Source: Planctomycetota bacterium (lineage in GTDB: Bacteria; Planctomycetota; UBA11346). From it: 64,000 bases of DNA. This document shows, one piece after another, positions 32,683 through 41,461 of the stretch (position 1 is its first letter; every line of letters starts with the position of its first letter). The position numbers were made by a program, and so were the translations under genes. The stretch covers positions 1-64,000 of the forward strand of contig JACDEI010000022.1 of assembly GCA_013816485.1 (NCBI GenBank), in the 5' to 3' direction. The notes under the pieces are model-generated. The model saw nothing but the letters and a program-made list of their open reading frames with translations, was not told the DNA's origin and searched no databases.

Positions 32683-35121
32683 TCATCGCGAGATCCGCCG
32701 ATTCAGGAACGGATAGCTGGTGGCGATCTTCACCCACACGGTCTGGAACTTGTAGCCATCCTTGGCCACGGCCTCGGCGATCTCGTCGGCGATCACTTCA
32801 TCGTAGCCAGTCAGGCTGCGGCACAGGGTGTAGGCCAGGATGCGTTGGACGAGTGAACGACAGAAATCGTCCTTCTTGGCTGAAATCAGGCGTTTGAGAT
32901 CGGCGGGAGTGCTGAAGCGTTGTTTGCCCGGCAGTTCACCAGCGGCATCCACTGGCGAGCCGGTGTCGTCGCGGTCGCGCCATCGGCCGAGCACGTCGAA
33001 GTTCTCCAGGCCGAAACCGATCGGGTCGATGGCTTGGTGGCAGCTCGTGCATGCGGGGTCGGCGCGGTGACGTTCGGTGCGTTGGCGCAGGTTGAGCCCG
33101 ATGCCGGCGTTGGCGTCCTGCTGTTCCAAGGCGGGCACGTTCGCCGGTGGCGTCGGTGGTTTCTGTCCCAGCACCCGGTCGAGCACCCACGCGCCGCGTT
33201 TCACCGGGCTGGTGCGGTTCGGCAGCGAGGTGACGGCGAGCACGCCGGGCATGGTCAACACACCGCCGCGGTTGCGATCACTGAGCGTCACGCGCGTCAT
33301 CTGCGAACCTTTCACGCTATCCTCCAGGCCGTAGATGCGTGCCAGGGTGCTGTTCATGAAGGTGTAGTCGTTATCGATGAACTCGACCATGCTGCGGTCG
33401 TCGCGCAGGATGGTGTCGAACAGCATCGCCGCTTCTTCGAACATCGCCGCGCGCAGGTCCTTGGTCAGCAGGGGGAACTTCTTCTCATCGACCGCCAGTT
33501 CGTCGATGTGGTGCAGTTCCAGCCACGGTGCGCCGAAACCGTTGAACAGGGCACGCGAACGCGGGTCCTTGATCAGGCGGCGGACTTGCTCGGTGATGAC
33601 CGCCGGATCACGCAGTTTTCCCGCATCGGCAAGCGCACTCAGTTGGTCGTCCGGCATGGTCGACCAGAACAAGTACGACAGCTTCGACGCCAGCTGATGA
33701 TCGCCGAGTGCCACGACGGCGCCATCCTTGCCACTGATCGAGCCGTCATCCGGCGTCAGGTAGAGGAATCCTGGGGAGACCAGCACCGCTTTCAGCATCA
33801 GCTTCACCGAGAAGGCAAACACCTCGTCCTGCTGATCCGCGAGGTCGAAGACCTTGAGCAGCGTGTCGAGCTCATCCGTGGTCGGTGGCCGGCGGTAGGC
33901 GCGGCGGGCGAAACTCTCGGCGATCTTCTTCGCCGCGTCGCGCTTCGACAGGTCCTTGCCCGGCGTGGCGATGAACAGCTTACGTTGCAGTTCGGATTGG
34001 CGCGCGGCGGGCGGACCGACGACCTCAATCGATTCGAGGATCACGCTGCGCAGGTCGGGCTCGTTGCTTGGCGGTTCGGGCTTGGCTGGTTCGGGTTTGG
34101 CCGGTTCGGTATTTTCTCCGGGGTTGGTCGGCGGCGCGACCGGCGCGGGCGCACGTTTTGGTTCCGGCGTGACCCCTACCTGGATGACGGGATTGGTCAT
34201 CAGCAGCGAAAGCTTGGCTTTACCAGCCGTGAGCTTGGCGGTGACGGTGTAGGTCCCTGGGGTCTTGGGTGGCGCGGTGACCTTGATTTCGCCAACCACT
34301 TGGCTGTCGATGCGCAGGGCGAGCCGGGTCGGTTCCTTGCCGGTGTTCTTCTCGGTCGCGGCGCGGATCTTGAAGGTGTAGGTGCCATCGACCGGGGTTG
34401 AGAGCATGGTGCTCACTTCGCCGGCGCCGGTGATCCTGCGCTGCGTACCAGCGGGTTGTCCGCCTTCCGGTTTTCCGGCGATGATCGCGTCGAGCTGACC
34501 GGCGTTCCAGGACATGGTCAGGCGGTCGGGCACGATCGTTTGGTCAAGGATCTCGTCAGCCACCAACAGGTATTTCTCCATCAGCAGCGGCGAAATCGAA
34601 CTGCTGAAGCCTTCGCCCACCGCGTCCTGCGGCACTTGGTCGGCGACCTTGGGATCGACGCCGAGCAGATCGCGCAGGGTGTTGGCGTATTCCACCTGCG
34701 ACAAGCGGCGGATGGTGCCGCGTCCGGGATCCTTCGGCGCGAGGTGTTTGAGGTTGCGTACCCAGGTGATGAACTGCGTGCGTTCGGCCTCGCTCGGTTG
34801 TTTGAGTTCCTTGTCTTTCGCTTTGGCCGGTGGCATGTCCTGCGCATGCACGCGCCCGGCGGCGTCCTTCCAGATATCGATCTTGGCCAGCGCCGAAGTG
34901 CCGCTGGTGAAGGTGCTGAGGTCGAGGTCGCCCTTGGGCTTCTTGCCGCCGTGGCAGTCGAGGCAGTAGGTACCGAGGAATGGTTTGATCTGAGTGTCAA
35001 AGGCCTGCGCGAGCTGCGACGGTTCCACCGCTAGCAGCGGGCTGCCCAGGGCGAACGCCAACGCCCCCAGGATCGCAATGCGACCACGCCGTGGACGAAG
35101 ATAGAGGGTGGCGATCATCAT
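32683..35121 (-). CDS. DUF1587/1592/1588/1585 planctomycete-type cytochrome protein
   Basis: 812 aa. After a signal sequence (IAILGALAFALGSPLLA) comes a cytochrome c-like site C53-x2-C56-H57 (YCLDCHGGKKPKGDL), then DUF1587 (IRRLSQVEYANTLRDLLGV), a carbohydrate-binding-like insert (about residues 230-320), DUF1595/1592 (FARRAYRRPPTTDEL, YLFWSTMPDDQL), DUF1588 (VLAVTSLPNRTSPVKRG, ACTSCHQAIDPIGFGLENFD) and DUF1585 at the end. A Pro/Glu/Lys linker (PAKPEPAKPEPP) splits the protein. The two CxxCH sites suggest periplasmic electron transfer. It is the partner of the DUF1552 protein. Confidence 0.93.
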   Translation of the reverse strand: MMIATLYLRPRRGRIAILGALAFALGSPLLAVEPSQLAQAFDTQIKPFLGTYCLDCHGGKKPKGDLDLSTFTSGTSALAKIDIWKDAAGRVHAQDMPPAKAKDKELKQPSEAERTQFITWVRNLKHLAPKDPGRGTIRRLSQVEYANTLRDLLGVDPKVADQVPQDAVGEGFSSSISPLLMEKYLLVADEILDQTIVPDRLTMSWNAGQLDAIIAGKPEGGQPAGTQRRITGAGEVSTMLSTPVDGTYTFKIRAATEKNTGKEPTRLALRIDSQVVGEIKVTAPPKTPGTYTVTAKLTAGKAKLSLLMTNPVIQVGVTPEPKRAPAPVAPPTNPGENTEPAKPEPAKPEPPSNEPDLRSVILESIEVVGPPAARQSELQRKLFIATPGKDLSKRDAAKKIAESFARRAYRRPPTTDELDTLLKVFDLADQQDEVFAFSVKLMLKAVLVSPGFLYLTPDDGSISGKDGAVVALGDHQLASKLSYLFWSTMPDDQLSALADAGKLRDPAVITEQVRRLIKDPRSRALFNGFGAPWLELHHIDELAVDEKKFPLLTKDLRAAMFEEAAMLFDTILRDDRSMVEFIDNDYTFMNSTLARIYGLEDSVKGSQMTRVTLSDRNRGGVLTMPGVLAVTSLPNRTSPVKRGAWVLDRVLGQKPPTPPANVPALEQQDANAGIGLNLRQRTERHRADPACTSCHQAIDPIGFGLENFDVLGRWRDRDDTGSPVDAAGELPGKQRFSTPADLKRLISAKKDDFCRSLVQRILAYTLCRSLTGYDEVIADEIAEAVAKDGYKFQTVWVKIATSYPFLNRRISR

Positions 35122-35329
35122 CGGATAAGCGGAGGGGGCCTCAAAGCATTACAGCACAGCCGCGGGCGGCGCTGAAGTGCTGGTGGCGAGTACTGCCAAT
35201 GATGAGTGACCCGGGTGGTAGGATGTCTGGAAATCTTTGCCCATCATTTGGTTGTGACCGCCCAGGCGGAGCGTCATCGTACCCCCGATCCACCTGTAAT
35301 GCCGTTTCCCCAGGCCGTTGATCCCCCAC

Positions 35330-36763
35330 ATGAGCGCGCTCGCGACCATCGATGCCCTCCGCAGCCTAGGTGGCCCCCAGGCCCAGGCGGGGTGGCAGAC
35401 CTTGGTCGAGCGCCACGGCCCGGATGTCTGGCGGCTGATCCTCAGCCGCAGCCGGGACGCCCACGAGGCCGAGGACGTCTATCAGGACTTCTGGATGGCC
35501 CTGCCCAAGTCCGCCGCGTCGTTCCGACCGGGGGGCGAGGACCAGGAGCGCTCCGCGCGCGCGTGGCTCATGCGAGTCGCCTACACCACCGCGATCGATC
35601 GCGTCCGCCGCCGTCGCCCCGTGACGGTGGACGTCAACGCCGATGCGAAGGGAGCCAGCATGGATTCCCAATCCGCCACCGCCCGTCTGGTTGCGCAAAA
35701 CCAGATCCGCCCAGGAACGGAGGACCTCTCTGACCGCGAGTTCCTGGTCGCCCGCGTCCAGGGCGCGCTCAAGGATCTGCCGGAAAATTATCGTCGACCA
35801 TTGCTGCTCTACGTCGTCGGCGGGCTGTCGTACGAGGAACTCGCGGCGGACCTGCGCTGCACGGTGAACAACGCACGCGTGCGCGTGCATCGCGGACTGA
35901 AACGCCTGCGCGAAGTGCTGGGCGGCGATGCGCGCCTCAACGAACGTGCGCTCGCCGGTCTGATCCTGCCGGTGATGTTGGCCATGCCGCCAGTCCCGAC
36001 GCTGACGGCGGCGCTGAGTTCCGGCACGGTCGGCGTCGGAGCTTCTGTGAGTGCTGGCAGTGGCGCCGCATCCGCAGGAACAGCAGTCGGCACCGGCATA
36101 GTGGTTGGGGCGACCGGCGTTGTCGCTGCGGGCATCGGCTTGACCGTGATGCTCGCCAGCGCACCGGAGCCCCAGGTTCCGATCGTACCGCCGGCTCCGA
36201 CGCCAGTGGTGCGGGTGCTCGATGATTTCGAACGTGCCGCCGCCCACATCATTGGTCATTCCTACGTCGGCACCCCGCCGGAGATATCCTTGGCCCCCAC
36301 GCCAGCAGGTGGTGGCGGAGGTACCGCCCTGCGATGCGGCTGGACCACGGAGCACAAGAACTGGATCGATTGCCATTACCGCGACGGTGACCGTCAGCTT
36401 CTCAGCGGTGTGACCGCGACGGCGGCGACGGTGGCCACCATGCAGGTATGGGCACCACAAGGCACCCGCCTGCGTCATCTGGCGATCCGTTTCATGGACA
36501 CCGATGGCGAGATCTTCGAATGGCGCCACGCCTTGCCCGACCAGGGCCTCACCGGTTGGCGCACGGTGGAGTTCCCGCTCGACCCGTTGACCAGTGCGAC
36601 CTGGGACAAACGCCCGATCGCCAATCGCATGGTCGACCATCCCATCCGTCTGCTCGGCTACGCCGTCGACATCTTCCACGAGAACCGCCGAGACGGCGTG
36701 GTGATCATTGATGAGGTGCGGCTGCGGGAGCCGCAGGCGCAGACAGTTGCGGGCAGGGAGTGA
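35330..36763 (+). CDS. ECF sigma factor fused to membrane-anchored outer domain
   Basis: 477 aa. Residues about 1-205 are a sigma-70 family ECF factor: region 2 (VWRLILSRSRDAHEAEDVYQDFWMAL) and region 4 (LKDLPENYRRPLLLYVVGGLSYEELAADL, NARVRVHRGLKRLRE). It continues through Ala/Gly/Ser-rich hydrophobic segments (about 210-290, including GIVVGATGVVAAGIGLTVMLAS) into a beta-rich C-terminal domain (VRVLDDFERAA, WRTVEFPLDPLT, VVIIDEVRLRE) resembling CIA30 or galactose-binding folds. The C-terminal domain would lie outside the membrane and could sense ligand and hold the sigma part inactive. The ATG at 35330 is four codons into an open frame with a TTG start. Confidence 0.8.
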   Translation: MSALATIDALRSLGGPQAQAGWQTLVERHGPDVWRLILSRSRDAHEAEDVYQDFWMALPKSAASFRPGGEDQERSARAWLMRVAYTTAIDRVRRRRPVTVDVNADAKGASMDSQSATARLVAQNQIRPGTEDLSDREFLVARVQGALKDLPENYRRPLLLYVVGGLSYEELAADLRCTVNNARVRVHRGLKRLREVLGGDARLNERALAGLILPVMLAMPPVPTLTAALSSGTVGVGASVSAGSGAASAGTAVGTGIVVGATGVVAAGIGLTVMLASAPEPQVPIVPPAPTPVVRVLDDFERAAAHIIGHSYVGTPPEISLAPTPAGGGGGTALRCGWTTEHKNWIDCHYRDGDRQLLSGVTATAATVATMQVWAPQGTRLRHLAIRFMDTDGEIFEWRHALPDQGLTGWRTVEFPLDPLTSATWDKRPIANRMVDHPIRLLGYAVDIFHENRRDGVVIIDEVRLREPQAQTVAGRE

Positions 36764-36900
36764 AGCGGGGAGCGGAGATGAGCAACGTTGCCCTGAGCTA
36801 CCTTCACGCCGCGCCGTTGGCGCATCACGAATGATGCGGAGCGTTAAATGAAGGAAAGGAACTGAAAATACGATGAACAAGTACCTGGGCCGTCGAGGAT

Positions 36901-37569
36901 TCAACGAACGCGGTTCTCAACGACGGGATTCCGGAAGTAACGAATCCGACCCAGGTTCGTCGAGAGGCTGAAGAACATGAATATAAGCACGGCCAGCACC
37001 CACCAGTCGCCACCGGTGAACCAAAGCCATACCATGGTGGCACCGAGTATGAGATTGGTGAGTGCGGAGATAATCCAGAAGGTGAGGTAGAGACGGAAGA
37101 ACGTCATGACGAATAGCACCAGACTCATGGCACCAAAGCTGAGGAGCCCAAGAGCGTAGATCGACCAGTCGGTGAAGATGTGCGTGTTCAGCGCGGTAAG
37201 GAATAGGAACAATGGACCGGTAATACCATGGATTATCCGCATGGTCCTGATGTCGTGGCATTTGAATCGCTCTATCCCGTAGAATTCGAGCACCTCGCGG
37301 AATTTCGCCTCCGATATCGCGACGGAGTAGAGTCCGAAGGGCTTGAAGCTGATCCGCTTGGTCCTGGTGAAATGCATGAGGACGGTGGCGGCGAATTTTG
37401 CGGACGGGATGTCCTTGCGGACGTCGCCAAACACCAGGGTGATCGCCTCACCTCGCCGCTCCAATCGCACCGGACCCTTGGCCGAGTCGATGATTACCGA
37501 ACCATCGATCGGCTCATCCGTGGTCGGAGCCGTGAGCGGAGCACTCGGGGGTTGGTACGGATTGTCCAT
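36901..37569 (-). CDS. Hypothetical membrane protein, 222 aa
   Basis: Family not recognised. It starts MDNPYQPPSAP, the short Asn-Pro-Tyr-x-Pro-Pro opening common in planctomycete membrane proteins. A cytoplasmic region of about 100 residues (VRLERRGEAITLVFGDVRKDIP, FGLYSVAISEAKFREVLEFY) follows. Then come four hydrophobic helices (ITGPLFLFLTALNTHIF, LGLLSFGAMSLVLFVMTFF, FWIISALTNLILGATMVWLWF, WWVLAVLIFMFFSLST). Base composition is lower in GC than the neighbours. There are no operon partners; the preceding 137 bp (36764-36900) hold nothing I recognise. Confidence 0.65.
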   Translation of the reverse strand: MDNPYQPPSAPLTAPTTDEPIDGSVIIDSAKGPVRLERRGEAITLVFGDVRKDIPSAKFAATVLMHFTRTKRISFKPFGLYSVAISEAKFREVLEFYGIERFKCHDIRTMRIIHGITGPLFLFLTALNTHIFTDWSIYALGLLSFGAMSLVLFVMTFFRLYLTFWIISALTNLILGATMVWLWFTGGDWWVLAVLIFMFFSLSTNLGRIRYFRNPVVENRVR

Positions 37570-37623
37570 GGCGTGCTAGTGGACATGTCACGGAACGTTT
37601 GGTGATCAAGGACGCACCGGCGG

Positions 37624-39447
37624 TTACAGCCCCAACCGCGACCGCAACAGCTCCCGCTCATAGACCAACTCCTTCGGCATGCGACTGGAGAGCCGTTCGA
37701 ACAGTTCAGATTGCAGTTCCAGTTCGTGGCGCCATTCGTCGTTGTCGATACGTTGGGCCGCGGCGAATTCCGGCTCACCATAATTCTCCATCCCCGCCAA
37801 GTCGATACCGCCGGGTTCCGGCATCCAGCCGAGCGGGGTCTCTTCACCGATCGCGCGGCCGTGGCAGCGGTCGATGATCCATTTGAGCACGCGCATGTTT
37901 TCGCCGAAGCCCGGCCACTCGAAATGGCCGTCGGCACCTTTGCGGAACCAGTTGACGTGGAAGATGCGCGGTGGGTGCGCGAGTTTCTTGCCGACGTCGA
38001 GCCAGTGGCCGAAGTAGTCGCCCATGTGGTAGCCGCAAAACGGCAGCATGGCCATCGGATCGCGGCGCACCTGGCCGAGCGTGCCGGCGGCGGCGGCGGT
38101 CATCTCGCTGCCCATGGTCGCACCCAGGTAGACGCCGTGCGCCCAGTTGAAGCCCTGCATCACAACCGGATACGTCGAGGCGCGGCGGCCACCGAAGATG
38201 ATCGCGCTGATCGGTACGCCGGCGGGATCGTTGGCTTCCGGCGCCAGCGACGGATTGTTGCTCATCGGCGCGCAGAAACGGCTGTTGGGATGTGCGGCCT
38301 TGGTCTCGCTCCTCGGCGTCCAGGCATTGCCGCGCCAGTCGAGGCACGACATCGGCGCGGTGCCGTCCTTGCCCTCCCACCACACGTCGCCATCGGGTGT
38401 CAGCGCGACGTTGGTGTAGATGGTGTTGTTGCGGATGGTCGCCATCGCCATCGGGTTGGTCAGGCCATTGGTCCCTGGAGCGACGCCGAAGTAGCCGTTC
38501 TCCGGATTGATGGCGTAGAGTTTTCCATCCGCCCCAGGACGCATCCACGCGATGTCGTCGCCCACGGTCCAGATCTTCCAACCGTTGAAGCGCTTCGGCG
38601 GGATGAGCATGGCGAAGTTGGTCTTGCCGCACGCACTGGGGAACGCCGCGGCGACGTAGGTCTTCTCGCCCTCGGGCGATTCGACGCCCATGATCAGCAT
38701 GTGCTCGGCCAACCAGCCTTCGCGATTTCCGAGCCACGAGCCGAGGCGCAGCGCCAAGCACTTCTTGCCCAACAGCACGTTGCCACCGTAGTTGGAATTG
38801 GTCGAGATCACTGTGTTGTCGTGCGGGAAATGCGCGATGTAGCGTTGTTCCGGGTTGATCGTCAGCATGCAGTGCAGGCCACGGCTGAACTGCCCGTGTT
38901 CGCCCAGTTCCTTCCAGGCCAAGGCACCCATGCGCGTCATCACACGCATGCTTAGCACCACATAGATGCTGTCAGTGACCTCGATGCCGACCTTGGTCAG
39001 CGGCGATCCGGCCGGACCCATCAGGTAGGGAATGACGTACATCGTGCGTCCGCGCATCGCCCCGCTGGTGAGCGTGCGCAGGCGCTCGTACATCGCCGCC
39101 GGCTCCATCCAGTTGTTGGTCGGGCCGGCTTCGTCCTTGGTCGGTGTGCAGATGAAGGTGCGTTCCTCGACGCGCGCGACGTCCGAGGGATGCGAGCGGT
39201 GATAATGACAATTGGGCAAGCGGCGTTGATCGAGTGCTGTCAGGATGCCGGTTTTCACCGCCTCCGCGGTCAGCGCCGCGCGTTCGTCCTCGCTGCCATC
39301 GCACCAGTGGACACGTTGCGGGGTGCACAGCCGCGCCATGTCCGCGAGCCAATGCAGCGCGCCCGCATGACTGGTCGGCGGCGCGGAGAAATCCACCCGG
39401 TTGCTGCCATCGTCGGGAGGTAGGCTGGCAGGACGGGGATCATTCAT
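37624..39447 (-). CDS. pckG: Phosphoenolpyruvate carboxykinase (GTP)
   Basis: 607 aa, the normal length. It converts oxaloacetate and GTP to phosphoenolpyruvate, GDP and CO2, the entry step of gluconeogenesis. The P-loop is [15 protein letters not shown] (with the reactive Cys), the metal/GTP site is [10 protein letters not shown], the substrate region is GPTNNWMEP, and [12 protein letters not shown] contains the mobile-lid Arg residues. GAGG lies upstream of the ATG at 39447. Single gene; the atypical pyruvate kinase elsewhere in the window acts at the same metabolic node. Confidence 0.96.
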   Translation of the reverse strand: MNDPRPASLPPDDGSNRVDFSAPPTSHAGALHWLADMARLCTPQRVHWCDGSEDERAALTAEAVKTGILTALDQRRLPNCHYHRSHPSDVARVEERTFICTPTKDEAGPTNNWMEPAAMYERLRTLTSGAMRGRTMYVIPYLMGPAGSPLTKVGIEVTDSIYVVLSMRVMTRMGALAWKELGEHGQFSRGLHCMLTINPEQRYIAHFPHDNTVISTNSNYGGNVLLGKKCLALRLGSWLGNREGWLAEHMLIMGVESPEGEKTYVAAAFPSACGKTNFAMLIPPKRFNGWKIWTVGDDIAWMRPGADGKLYAINPENGYFGVAPGTNGLTNPMAMATIRNNTIYTNVALTPDGDVWWEGKDGTAPMSCLDWRGNAWTPRSETKAAHPNSRFCAPMSNNPSLAPEANDPAGVPISAIIFGGRRASTYPVVMQGFNWAHGVYLGATMGSEMTAAAAGTLGQVRRDPMAMLPFCGYHMGDYFGHWLDVGKKLAHPPRIFHVNWFRKGADGHFEWPGFGENMRVLKWIIDRCHGRAIGEETPLGWMPEPGGIDLAGMENYGEPEFAAAQRIDNDEWRHELELQSELFERLSSRMPKELVYERELLRSRLGL

Positions 39448-39512
39448 CGGGACCTCGGTTCACACAGCAGCGCCGGGTCGTCAGGAGTCAACCCGCTCCA
39501 TGGCCGGTTTCA

Positions 39513-40340
39513 TCAGGGGCGTTGTGGTGGGTGGTGACGCGCCAGCAGTTCGCAGGCGAACAAGCCGGCGGGCAGCAGGATCTCGTTCTCGATGGTGGTG
39601 TGTACGCGCAGATCCTGTTCCATCGCCGACAGGGCGCGGATCACCAGACCGGCGTCTGGATCGTTGGTCAGCCCAGCACGTAACGCGAGCTGCCCCAGGC
39701 GGTCGAGATCATCACCGGTTTCGAGATGACCGGCCGCCATGAAATGCAGCGGTTCGGCCAAGGGCGCTTCAATGGTGCGGGTGGTGGCGAGCTTCAGGGC
39801 CTCCAGTTCCAGACACAGAGGGAAGGCGTCCATCTCCTCTTGCAGCAGATGCACCAGCAACGAGTCGCGCAGCAGGGCGAAACCACTGGCGAGTGCCTGG
39901 ATGTCGCGTTGGTGTTGGTGTGCTCGTGCGAGATGACGGATAAGCAGCGACACGCGGTTCAGTTCGCAGCGCAGTGGCTGGTGGTGGCACCGCAGCAAGT
40001 GGTCGACCAGTTCCCCCAGGCTGGCAGAAGCGAGATCTTCCTCGGTACGTGTTGGCGGCGATTGGGCGGCACGCGCCAGTTCGAGCATCACCCAGCCGCT
40101 GTCGCAGTTCCAATCGGCGACCGTATGATCCCAGCCGAAGCCGATGCGTTCGCACAGCGCGTCCAGTTCTGGATAAGCGGCGACGAAGTCCGCACGTTTG
40201 TCGCGCTCGCTGAAGGCGAAGCCGATGCGTCTCCCTTCGGCTTGACGGGCAGTAAATGCGGTCAGGCGATCGGGCTGGGGGCAACGCAGAGCAACCAACG
40301 GCGCGCCGTGCTGGCGGGTAACGGGAGCACGTTCGGCCAT
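39513..40340 (-). CDS. ric: RIC/YtfE/ScdA-type hemerythrin-like Fe-S repair protein
   Basis: 275 aa. The C-terminal 180 residues are a four-helix di-iron protein of the RIC type with the ordered ligands H-H-E-H-H-E: VDHLLRCHHQPLR, IRHLARAHQ, LLQEEMDAFP, FMAAGHLETGDDL and VHTTIENEILLP. The N-terminal part (RCPQPDRLTAF, DALCERIGFGWDHTVADWNCD) replaces the usual ScdA domain. RIC proteins release iron for repair of clusters damaged by NO or oxidants. I chose the ATG at 40340, with GGAGGA seven bases upstream, over one at 40376. Confidence 0.8.
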   Translation of the reverse strand: MAERAPVTRQHGAPLVALRCPQPDRLTAFTARQAEGRRIGFAFSERDKRADFVAAYPELDALCERIGFGWDHTVADWNCDSGWVMLELARAAQSPPTRTEEDLASASLGELVDHLLRCHHQPLRCELNRVSLLIRHLARAHQHQRDIQALASGFALLRDSLLVHLLQEEMDAFPLCLELEALKLATTRTIEAPLAEPLHFMAAGHLETGDDLDRLGQLALRAGLTNDPDAGLVIRALSAMEQDLRVHTTIENEILLPAGLFACELLARHHPPQRP

Positions 40341-40388
40341 GACGTAGTCCTCCGCTGGTGATGCTGCGGCGGCCATATCAGAGTAAAG

Positions 40389-40402
40389 AGATATTTATAT
40401 CC
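40389..40402 (-). promoter_or_regulatory. Candidate operator upstream of ric
   Basis: On the minus strand GGATATAAATATCT, an almost perfect palindrome (GATAT-AA-ATATC), starting 49 bp before the ric ATG. It matches the site upstream of the cbb3 operon in 12 of 14 positions at nearly the same distance. The NsrR-like rrf2 gene at 44618 has the related palindrome TGGATATC-CA-GATATCCA in its promoter. Confidence 0.4.
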
Positions 40403-40431
40403 TATTATCTTCCTGACGGGCAGACCCGGGT

Positions 40432-41313
40432 TCAGGCCTCCGGGGGCCTGAACTCACCACAACCGCCTTTCACCAGCGGCAGGGTGCGGAACACGCTGGG
40501 TGCATGTCCGACGGCGCGGGTGAACTGGCGGGTGAAATATCCCTGGTCGCGGAAGCCGGCGAGGTGCGCGATCTGCTTGATGCTGAGCGCGCTCTGGCGC
40601 AGCAGGTCGCGGGCGCGTTCCAGGCGCAGGTGCATGACGTACTGGATCGGCGTCTGGCCGAACTCGTCGCGGAAGCAGCGCGTGAGGTGGTTGATCGACA
40701 GGCCGGACACCCGTGCGAGATCATCCAGCGCCAGGTCGGGATCGGCCAGGCGGTCGCAGATGAGGCGTTGAGCGCGACGTACGCGTTCATCACCAGTGGC
40801 GGCGAGGTCGTCGCCCGAGCACTCGGCATACGTCGCGGCGATCAGCCGCAACAACGCCGCCTTGCGTTGGAATCCAGGCAGGGCGCGTGGCGGTGCGCGG
40901 TGGATCTGCGCCACCTCACGCAGGTGCGGCAGCAACGTGGCGGGATCGCCCGCGCGGCTACGCAGCAGCACCGGATGCTGGCCATCGACGACATCCGCCA
41001 GCACTCGCGGCACGATGAACGAGATGCAGGCATAGCGGTTGCCGACCTGCGTCGCTGGTCCGTGGTTGCCCTGATGTGCGCTGACCAAGGCGACCTCGCC
41101 CTGCGCGATCACCTGCGTCAGCGGCCGGATGCCCGGACCGCCGTACACCGTGAAGGGCTGGTCGCCGCGGATCGCCAGCATCAGTTCGATCAACGGTTGC
41201 GGTGCGGTCTTGATCGGGGGGATCAGGTCGGTCTCGGCGAAAAACAACCCAGCATCTGGTGCGGCGTTGATCCAGTCGCCCAAACGGCGCAGCAAGGTGG
41301 TGAATTTATTCAT
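40432..41313 (-). CDS. AraC family transcriptional regulator
   Basis: 293 aa. The C-terminal 100 residues contain two helix-turn-helix motifs (LALDDLARVSGLSINHLTRCFRDEFGQ and LSIKQIAHLAGFRDQGYFTRQFTRAVGHAP), the AraC/XylS signature. The N-terminal half is a cupin-like sensor (PLIELMLAIRGDQPFTVYGG, GEVALVSAHQGNHGPATQVGNRY, YACISFIVP). It reads towards ric, 91 bp away, and is divergent from the heme-binding dehydrogenase-like gene at 41462; either could be its target. Regulators of this shape usually sense sugars, but no ligand can be inferred. Confidence 0.9.
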   Translation of the reverse strand: MNKFTTLLRRLGDWINAAPDAGLFFAETDLIPPIKTAPQPLIELMLAIRGDQPFTVYGGPGIRPLTQVIAQGEVALVSAHQGNHGPATQVGNRYACISFIVPRVLADVVDGQHPVLLRSRAGDPATLLPHLREVAQIHRAPPRALPGFQRKAALLRLIAATYAECSGDDLAATGDERVRRAQRLICDRLADPDLALDDLARVSGLSINHLTRCFRDEFGQTPIQYVMHLRLERARDLLRQSALSIKQIAHLAGFRDQGYFTRQFTRAVGHAPSVFRTLPLVKGGCGEFRPPEA

Positions 41314-41461
41314 GGCCGTGGTGGGATTGTTCTAGGGAGGTTTGTTGTCTGATGCCGTTCGGATTGCATGTACTGGACGTCTGATGCCGGCCATCCGGGC
41401 CGGTCTTCACTATGCGGCGGTGATAAAATTACCTCCGTTCCTCGTCCTGCCCAGGTACGTC

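Noticed and set aside
32920..34401. 493-codon open frame antisense to the DUF1592-type gene
   Set aside because: It is a shadow frame; the sense strand carries two CxxCH sites and known domains.
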